Below, one piece after another: positions 55,374 through 64,000 of a stretch of DNA of 64,000 nucleotides. The notes beneath the pieces are model-generated. The model made no database searches and had not been told where the DNA came from. It saw only the letters and a list, made by a program, of their open reading frames with translations. The DNA lies in assembly GCA_028687755.1 (NCBI GenBank), contig JAQTZL010000005.1, positions 62,001 to 126,000 of the forward strand, written 5' to 3'. Origin of the DNA: Candidatus Nanopelagicales bacterium. Lineage in GTDB: Bacteria > Actinomycetota > Actinomycetes > S36-B12. Each line of letters begins with the position of its first letter. The first letter of the stretch is position 1. Both the position numbers and the translations under genes were made by a program.

Positions 55374-56828
55374 ATGTCCATTAGTACCGAGCCAAAATCT
55401 GGCTTCGACAAGTATTTCGAACTATCCGCACGCGGATCCAATTACAGCCGTGAAATCCGAGGTGGATTTGTCACCTTCTTCACGATGGCATACATCGTAG
55501 TGCTGAATCCACTGATCATTGGTACTGCAAAAGATGTGAACGGTCAGTTCATCGGCGAAAACACAGATGTTCTTCAGTCAATCACGATGGTCACCGCAGC
55601 AACAGCCCTCGTTGCTGGCCTCATGACAATCCTGATGGGTGCCATTGGCCGTTTCCCGGTTGCTATTGCTGCCGGCCTTGGCCTCAACGGTTTCGTTGCC
55701 TTCACCCTTGCCCCTCAGATGACCTGGGCAGACGCCATGGGTCTTGTAGTGCTTGAAGGCTTGTTGATTCTGTTGTTGGTACTCACCGGCTTCCGCTCTG
55801 CTGTCTTCAAGGCAGTGCCAGAGCAGCTTAAGTACGCAATTGGCGTGGGTATTGGTTTGTTCATCACCATCATCGGTTTAGTGGACTCGGGCATTGTTCG
55901 CTCGGGTGTTCCACTTATTTCGTTCGGATTCTTCGGTGAGCTTCAAGGCTGGCCAATTCTGACCTTCGTGATCGGTTTGATCATCACCATCGTGTTGTTG
56001 GTGCGCAAGGTCAAGGGCGCAATCTTGATTTCCATTCTGGCTACGACCGTGGTTGCAATGATTATTGAAGCCGTGGCAGGCGTTGGAGCCAAGTCAACAG
56101 ATAACCCACTTGGTTGGGGCCTGAACGTTCCTAAGGTGCCAGAGTCAATTGCTGCTACCCCGGATCTTGGATTGCTTGGTCAGTTCAACCTCTTTGGCAG
56201 TTTTGAATCAATCGGCGTTGTTGCAGCAATCCTGGCGATTTTCTCGCTCATGCTCTCTGACTTCTTCGACACCATGGGCACCGCTTTTGGTCTTGCCACT
56301 GAAGCTGATTTGCTTGATGAAGAAGGAAACATTCCTCACTTCGAGAGCATCCTTGTTGTCGACTCACTCGCAGCAGTCGCTGGCGGTGTGGGTTCGGTCT
56401 CGAGCAACACTGCATACATCGAGTCAGCATCAGGCATCGGTGAAGGTGCACGCACTGGTATCGCATCATTGGTTACCGGTCTGCTGTTCTTGATCGCAAT
56501 GTTCTTCTCGCCGCTGGTCACAGTGATTCCTTACGAGGCTGCAACGCCGGCTCTGGTAATTGTTGGTTTCTTGATGATGACGCAAATTCGTCACATTGAC
56601 TTCACCGATTACTCGATCGGCATCCCTGCCTTCTTGACGATCGCCTTGATGCCATTCACCTACTCAATCACCAACGGCATTGGTGCTGGTTTCGTGAGCT
56701 GGGTCATCATCAAGATCGCAACCGGCAAGATCAAGGAAATCAACTGGCTGATGTGGGTTATCTCAATCGCCTTTGTTTTGTACTTCGCGATCAACCCAAT
56801 TGAGCAGCTGCTTGGCGTATCCGGGTAG
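55374..56828 (+). CDS. NCS2 family purine/xanthine permease (AzgA type)
   Basis: A 484-residue, roughly 14-helix transporter. The N-terminus FELSARGSNYSREIRGGFVTFFTMAYIVVLNP is typical of the AzgA adenine/guanine/hypoxanthine branch. AAGLGLNGFVAFTL near residue 100, the substrate-region motif LMLSDFFDTMGTAFGLATEA near 300 and VSSNTAYIESASGIGEGART near 342 confirm it. It likely imports purine bases with protons. Codon choice suggests high expression. ATG 55374. Confidence 0.93.
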   Translation: MSISTEPKSGFDKYFELSARGSNYSREIRGGFVTFFTMAYIVVLNPLIIGTAKDVNGQFIGENTDVLQSITMVTAATALVAGLMTILMGAIGRFPVAIAAGLGLNGFVAFTLAPQMTWADAMGLVVLEGLLILLLVLTGFRSAVFKAVPEQLKYAIGVGIGLFITIIGLVDSGIVRSGVPLISFGFFGELQGWPILTFVIGLIITIVLLVRKVKGAILISILATTVVAMIIEAVAGVGAKSTDNPLGWGLNVPKVPESIAATPDLGLLGQFNLFGSFESIGVVAAILAIFSLMLSDFFDTMGTAFGLATEADLLDEEGNIPHFESILVVDSLAAVAGGVGSVSSNTAYIESASGIGEGARTGIASLVTGLLFLIAMFFSPLVTVIPYEAATPALVIVGFLMMTQIRHIDFTDYSIGIPAFLTIALMPFTYSITNGIGAGFVSWVIIKIATGKIKEINWLMWVISIAFVLYFAINPIEQLLGVSG

Positions 56829-56848
56829 TAAAGCTTTAAGGTCGGGTC

Positions 56849-56938
56849 ATGAGTCCTAAGGCCCGCCGCATCATCACCCTCGTGGTGCTCGCATCGCTCA
56901 TCGCGGTGGTGGTTGCGGCGGCGTTCGCTGGCTCATGA
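56849..56938 (+). CDS. Small single-helix membrane peptide (29 aa)
   Basis: ATG 56849 follows AAGG with an 8-base gap. It codes for a basic start (SPKARR), then a single hydrophobic helix (IITLVVLASLIAVVVAAAFA), and ends at TGA 56936-56938, which overlaps the ATG of the next gene (ATGA). The coupling and clean hydrophobic profile support expression. Family unknown to me. Confidence 0.55.
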   Translation: MSPKARRIITLVVLASLIAVVVAAAFAGS

Positions 56939-57746
56939 CCCGACTTTTTGCTTTTCTGCTAGCGCCACTCGTTTTTTTCTTGGGACTCACTCCCGCACGG
57001 GCCGCAGTTCCGCCGTGGAACGTTCAATGCACGTTCACTGATCAACGCTTCGATGAAATCAGTGGGATCACTCGCTCGCAAGCATTCCCGGGCACGTTGT
57101 ACCTTCACAACGACTCTTCAGGAGGGCCGCGAATCTACGCGGTGGATGAACGCACATGTAAAACCAAGGCGACGCTGACTATCCGCGGCGTTCGGTCGCG
57201 AGACTACGAAGCGATCGCATCCGGCAGAGATGCCAAGGGTCGTCCAGTTCTCTGGCTTGGCGACATCGGCGATAACAAAGATTCGTGGCCCTTCGTGGAG
57301 GTACTTAAAATCCGTGAACCCAAGAGCCTTGACTCACAAACTCTCAGTGCATCGACCTATCGATTCACCTATCCAGATATGTCGCATAACGCAGAGACCC
57401 TGCTCGCGGATCCAGCTACTCCTCAGTTATGGATTGTGACAAAACAATTAGCGCACGGAAGTTTGTATGCGCTACCTAATCCACTACAACAAAGAAACAC
57501 AGCGATTAAGTTGCACACCGAAGGTGGGTTAATCACCGATGGCGCAGTGTCGCCGCAAGGTGACCGCTACGTGTTGCGTACTTACTTTGATGCGACGATC
57601 TACCACGGCTTGCCCGTAGGTAAGCCCTCGAAAACCTTTGATCTACCTGGGCAATTACAGGGTGAAGCAATTACTTGGGCAGCAGATGGAAAAGCACTAC
57701 TCATCGCGAGTGAACGTGATCATCGGTTGCTCCGCGTTGCTATTCC

Positions 57747-57750
<4 letters not shown>
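56935..57750 (+). CDS. Secreted beta-propeller-like protein
   Basis: A 271-residue exported protein. The signal peptide is about residues 1-23 (cleavage ARA-A). The mature part has repeated blades: FDEISGITRSQAFPGTLYLHND, YEAIASGRDAKGRPVLWLGDIGDNK, NAETLLADPATPQLWIVTKQ and GEAITWAADGKALLIASERD. The SGI...LYLHND / AIA / GDIGDN pattern resembles esterase-like or integral-type propellers with Ca sites, but no enzyme motif is certain. It is translationally coupled to the 29-residue peptide and overlaps the convergent MFS gene by four bases. Confidence 0.8.
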
Positions 57751-60780
<3,030 letters not shown>

Positions 60781-60784
60781 AGAT

Positions 60785-61072
60785 TTAGCGGCCCAAATAA
60801 TTACGTGCAAGCATGGTGATCAACTGATCCACACTCATGCCACGCTTGTCTGCTTCATTCTTGAGAGCTTTGCGAATTGATTTGGGAACCTCAACGTTGA
60901 GTTCAACAAGTTTGTCGCGCTTAGGTCCAAGTAACGCATCCGATGTTGCACCAGTGCTCAACGGCGCGCGCTCCTCATGGTCGCGGGGCAAGGTTGGATG
61001 CCACACTGCATCTGATGCTTTGCCAAGAGCCGGGCGCGGAGTGGGATCGAAGGCAGGCTTGTCGGTACTCAT
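60785..61072 (-). CDS. Ribbon-helix-helix-like small partner of ParA
   Basis: A 95-residue protein. The first 50 residues are polar and Pro/Ala-rich, probably disordered. The last 45 (LVELNVEVPKSIRKALKNEA and KRGMSVDQLITMLARNYLGR) have a strand-helix-helix pattern like MetJ/Arc or CopG regulators. Its ATG overlaps the ParA stop (ATGA), so the two are co-translated. By analogy with partition systems it could be the DNA- or cargo-binding partner; no parS-like repeats are seen nearby. Confidence 0.75.
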   Translation of the reverse strand: MSTDKPAFDPTPRPALGKASDAVWHPTLPRDHEERAPLSTGATSDALLGPKRDKLVELNVEVPKSIRKALKNEADKRGMSVDQLITMLARNYLGR

Positions 61073-61851
61073 CGCGTTACCTCCGTTGAAAAACGAATCG
61101 GCATGATTTCGTTATAAAGCGCGTCAAAGATTTGTGCTAACTCAATTCCAGCCGGTGATTCCCACGCATGGATCGGCATACCTGCAGCCTCTGCTTGCTG
61201 GATTGCATTGCGTTCTGGAACAAGTGTTTGGCTGACGAGTGTTCCGTAGTTTGTGCGCAACTCTTCAATGCGGTGGCGTTGTTCTGCAACAGATGGCCGT
61301 GCCTTATTAATGATGATGGCCTCTGCCTTCATCAATGGGTTTGTTGAACTCCGGATAACTTCGACGGCTTCTAAAGCTTGTTCGGCGCCGCGAAGTGCGA
61401 AAAATCCAGGTTCGGTCACGATCAGTGCGCTGTCACTCGCGCTCAACGCATTGCGGGTGAGTTCGCCAAGGGAAGGAGGGCAATCAATGAGAACGCAGTC
61501 ATATGAATGCGGCAAGCTTGCCAATGCTGCGCGAAGCCGAAGTGATGAATGGCGACCCTCAACGGTGTTGCGATGTTCAAGGGAACGTTCAGAGGCAAGG
61601 ACATGAACGTTTTCGCCCCAAGGTGAAATATGGAGGGCATCGGAAGCAATACCTGGACGAGCGTCAGCAAGTACGTCGTTCACCGTGAAGGTCGGCTCAT
61701 CAACACGTAAGCCCATGCTTGCATTGGCCTGAGGGTCTAGGTCGATAACCAGAACTCGATGTCCTCGGTTCCAAGCAGCGCTGGCTAAACCCAATGTGAC
61801 AGATGTTTTGCCAACCCCGCCCTTCATGGAAACAACAGAGAAGGTCGGCAT
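61069..61851 (-). CDS. ParA/MinD-family ATPase (orphan)
   Basis: A 260-residue ParA-type ATPase. The deviant Walker A is MKGGVGKTSVTLG (with signature Lys), then VLVIDLDPQANASMGL, the switch VLIDCPPSLGELTRNAL and the late EPGFFALRGAEQ region. Such proteins position plasmids, chromosomes or protein complexes on the nucleoid. No parB, gid or rpmH gene is nearby, so it is not the chromosomal parA. It forms an operon with the ribbon-helix-helix gene. ATG 61851 (or 61860). Confidence 0.9.
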   Translation of the reverse strand: MPTFSVVSMKGGVGKTSVTLGLASAAWNRGHRVLVIDLDPQANASMGLRVDEPTFTVNDVLADARPGIASDALHISPWGENVHVLASERSLEHRNTVEGRHSSLRLRAALASLPHSYDCVLIDCPPSLGELTRNALSASDSALIVTEPGFFALRGAEQALEAVEVIRSSTNPLMKAEAIIINKARPSVAEQRHRIEELRTNYGTLVSQTLVPERNAIQQAEAAGMPIHAWESPAGIELAQIFDALYNEIMPIRFSTEVTR

Positions 61852-61876
61852 AGCCAGCAATCGTAGGGGTTGGTAG

Positions 61877-63232
61877 TTAGCGGATCTCCTGATAGGCAGC
61901 CAGTGCAGTCAAGCGTTCAACAGCATGATCGACGATGCGCTTGGGGTACCCATGGGCGTAGCCGTCAGGTTGATCCCATGGTTCATGGGCCGCACTGCCG
62001 GCCAAATGCCGCAACTCAGGCAGGTACTTGCGCACGTAATCACCGTCGGGGTCGAACTTCAAGCCCTGGGAAATTGGATTAAAGACTCGGTAGAAGGGCG
62101 AAGCATCTGTTCCACAGCCCGCAGTCCATTGCCAGCCATGCACGTTGCTGGCCAGGTCTGCATCACGCAGGTAGTACATGAATTCTTTGGCGCCTCGTTG
62201 CCATTGAATATGTAGGTCTTTAATCAGGAAACTTGCTACGACCATACGTACGCGGTTGTGGATCCATCCCTCGGTGCGAAGTTGGCGCATGCCTGCATCG
62301 ACTAACGGAAAACCGGTTCGACCCAAAGCCCATGCTTCAAATGCGCGATCCGCTTCAGGGCCGTGCGCCCAGTCCATGTTGTCGTACTTGGCATTGAGCG
62401 AAGTATTCACGGATGTTGGTGCTTGGAAAAGTACGTCGGCATAGAACTCTCGCCAACATAATTCCTTTCGAAAAACTTCATCTTCATCATCATGTAATTC
62501 AGCGAGCAATGATCGAGGATGAATCTCACCCCAACGCAAGTGATGGCTGAGTTTGCTCGTGGTGTTGAGATCTGGTCGGTTACGTTCACTGGCATATTGG
62601 GCGAGGTTGTTTTCGCGATAGTGCATCCATTGTTCCCAAGCTGCTTTTTCTCCAGCAGGTGGCAAGGTGATGTCTGAAAGCGTTGGTGCTGTTGGCCTTC
62701 CCTCGCATTCCATTGGCATGAGCCACGTGATATCTGCGGGAACATCAGCAGCTGGCGCACGCCAACCGTGAGTCATCCATGCCCGATAAAATGGAGTGAA
62801 GACTCGGTAAGGCGTGCCATCGCTTTTTGTCACGCGGCCCGGTGCAACTGCATATGCAGAACCTGTGCGAACGAGTGGAGTCTTTCCAAGTGCCTTTTCA
62901 ACCTTGAGATCGCGACGCATTCCATATGGCGCGTAGTCGGCTGCGATGTGCACACTCGTGGCAGCTGCGGCTTTCGCAACTTGGGGGAGGATGACTGCAG
63001 GATCGCCATGACGAATCAATAGCGACCGGTTCATGCTCGCACCGAGCGAGTCGAGAGATGCGACTAAATAATTTTGACGAACCGGTCCGGCCTTTTCCCA
63101 GAGCACTGGATCAACGACAAAGAGCGGCACCACTGCACCGTCTCCATCAGCCATGGCAGCCTCATATGCGCCAAGAAGGGCAGGATTATCGAGAAGTCTG
63201 AGATCACGACGAAACCACATGATTGTTGGCAC
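61877..63232 (-). CDS. phrB: Deoxyribodipyrimidine photolyase
   Basis: Light-driven repair of cyclobutane dimers. About 451 residues: an N-terminal antenna domain beginning PTIMWFRRDLRLLDNPALLG and a helical FAD domain with LSHHLRWGEIHPRSL, ELCWREFYADVLF, the signature DAGMRQLRTEGWIHNRVRMV and DADLASNVHGWQWTAG...YFRVFNP-like FYRVFNP. The conserved Trp and Asn residues expected for repair are present, favouring photolyase over cryptochrome. The start is GTG 63232; ATG 63220 and TTG 63274 are alternatives. Confidence 0.93.
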   Translation of the reverse strand: MPTIMWFRRDLRLLDNPALLGAYEAAMADGDGAVVPLFVVDPVLWEKAGPVRQNYLVASLDSLGASMNRSLLIRHGDPAVILPQVAKAAAATSVHIAADYAPYGMRRDLKVEKALGKTPLVRTGSAYAVAPGRVTKSDGTPYRVFTPFYRAWMTHGWRAPAADVPADITWLMPMECEGRPTAPTLSDITLPPAGEKAAWEQWMHYRENNLAQYASERNRPDLNTTSKLSHHLRWGEIHPRSLLAELHDDEDEVFRKELCWREFYADVLFQAPTSVNTSLNAKYDNMDWAHGPEADRAFEAWALGRTGFPLVDAGMRQLRTEGWIHNRVRMVVASFLIKDLHIQWQRGAKEFMYYLRDADLASNVHGWQWTAGCGTDASPFYRVFNPISQGLKFDPDGDYVRKYLPELRHLAGSAAHEPWDQPDGYAHGYPKRIVDHAVERLTALAAYQEIR

Positions 63233-63283
63233 CGGATAAGGGTATTGGTATGGGGGAGAAAGCTTTTCTGCCAAACTGAATAT

Positions 63284-64000
63284 GTGATCAGCGCAGCCTT
63301 CTTTGGGGCACTTTCATCAGCCACATTGATTCTGGGTGCGCTCTTGGCTTATGCATTCAAACCGGCACCCAAGGTGACCGCCGTCGTGATGGCATTGGGT
63401 AGTGGCCTGCTCATTGGTTCAGTTGCCTACGACTTAGTGGCAGATGCTCAAACATCCCTTTCCATGACTGCAGTGGCTATCTCGTTGCTTGCGGGCGCGA
63501 TGGTCTTTGTTCTGGGCAGTCGGGCCATTGAGCGCCGTGGCAGTTCACGGAAGAACCCGCAACCTGGTCAAGAAGACCCCAGTAACCCCATGGCGATCGT
63601 GCTGGGTAGCGCATTGGACGGAGTCCCGGAATCCTTTGTGCTTGGGTTGAGTGTGCTCAGTGGTGGTGTGAGCATGCCGCTCTTGCTTGGCATTGGTTTA
63701 TCGAACGTTCCCGAAGGTATGGCTGCATCGGCAGGTCTGCGCGAGCGAAAGTGGCCGCTTGCCAAGGTGTTGTTGTTGTGGTCTGCCGTGGTGGTGACCA
63801 GCGCAGGCAGTGCCGTGCTGGGTCATGAAGTTCTGGCATCAGATGACGGAACCTGGACAGGTGTTGCCCAGACCTTTGCGGCTGGCGCTCTGCTGGCGAT
63901 GATCTCGGACACGATGTTGCCGGAGAGTTTTGCTATTGAACGCCTGTGGACGGGCGGGCTCGTCGTGGCTGGCTTTTCCCTATCCCTGTTGATCGCTGCA
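63284..64000 (+). CDS. ZIP-family metal transporter, 3' end outside the window
   Basis: The frame is open from GTG 63284 to the window edge (239 codons). It codes for several hydrophobic helices. The metal-path motifs are LGSALDGVPESFVLG near residue 109 and IGLSNVPEGMAAS near 140, corresponding to HxxPE and NxPEG motifs in ZIP helices 4 and 5, with Asp and Ser/Asn replacing the histidines. Relatives import Zn, Fe or Mn. It is divergent from phrB. Confidence 0.75.
   Translation, partial: MISAAFFGALSSATLILGALLAYAFKPAPKVTAVVMALGSGLLIGSVAYDLVADAQTSLSMTAVAISLLAGAMVFVLGSRAIERRGSSRKNPQPGQEDPSNPMAIVLGSALDGVPESFVLGLSVLSGGVSMPLLLGIGLSNVPEGMAASAGLRERKWPLAKVLLLWSAVVVTSAGSAVLGHEVLASDDGTWTGVAQTFAAGALLAMISDTMLPESFAIERLWTGGLVVAGFSLSLLIAA

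Noticed and set aside
61069-61851. Chromosomal parA of a ParABS locus
   Set aside because: No parB, no parS-like palindromes and no oriC neighbours (rpmH, rnpA, gidB) are present; the partner is a small ribbon-helix-helix protein.

Overview
The window is chromosomal DNA from an actinobacterium (Actinomycetota). The strongest lineage signals are two mycothiol genes (mshA, mshD), glnR, carD, a phoU / senX3 / regX3 set, CIRCE-controlled groEL, and several families found almost only in this phylum (DUF2516, DUF2530, DUF2771, DUF3027, DUF3263, DUF4032, DUF4395). By eye the GC content is moderate (roughly the low fifties, not counted). Genes are packed tightly, with many 4-base start/stop overlaps and convergent genes that touch or overlap. 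This fits a small streamlined, perhaps planktonic, actinobacterium; that lifestyle is inference only.

Layout. 1-7.3 kb: tRNA threonylcarbamoylation enzyme, membrane HtrA protease, MpaB-like oxygenase, secreted heparinase-like lyase, RpiB, LemA, HtpX-like protease, tRNA-Lys. 7.4-14.5 kb: sulfotransferase-like protein, ferredoxin reductase, PurU, divergent glycogen genes glgM/glgC, secreted trypsin. 14.5-19 kb: a polyphosphate operon (ppk1, CYTH-CHAD, MutT1-like). 19-26.5 kb: glnR-mshD, a thiol/sulfur group (thioredoxin, DUF4395, DsrE-like), nitrobindin-like protein, Fur regulator, YgfZ, Dtd, Gpm. 26.5-31.8 kb: YbjN, mshA, phoU, senX3-regX3, LpqE-like lipoprotein. 31.8-37.8 kb: carD-ispD-ispF-cysS-rlmB, DUF4032, lipoprotein, tRNA-Thr. 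38-45 kb: secreted protein, DEAD-box helicase with a long repeat tail, CPBP protease, DUF3263, sugar-binding protein, groEL. 45.4-52.5 kb: an inserted segment. 52.7-64 kb: cold-shock protein, Mn/Ca exporter family, DUF2771/DUF3027/DUF2530, purine permease, secreted propeller protein, MFS, serC, pdxH, a ParA plus ribbon-helix-helix pair, photolyase, and a ZIP transporter cut by the window edge.

How genes work together. Carbon and energy storage is prominent: glycogen synthesis (GlgC making ADP-glucose, GlgM using it) and polyphosphate synthesis (Ppk1 with a polyP-associated CHAD protein and a Nudix/phosphatase). Phosphate sensing (PhoU, SenX3, RegX3) and nitrogen control (GlnR) are both here. 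Redox homeostasis is represented by mycothiol synthesis, thioredoxin and DsrE-like proteins. PdxH makes the PLP that SerC needs, and the two are divergent neighbours.

The most unusual region is 45.4-52.5 kb. A host gene that begins just after the groEL terminator looks split: its N-terminal part is at 45076-45420 and a plausible C-terminal part at 52519-52644. The roughly 7 kb between holds a complete oligopeptide-type ABC transporter operon, bordered by fragments of cpaF/tadA, a DUF1905-YdeI gene and asd. A near-identical 30-bp copy of the asd 3' end is found on both sides of the operon. No integrase or transposase is visible.
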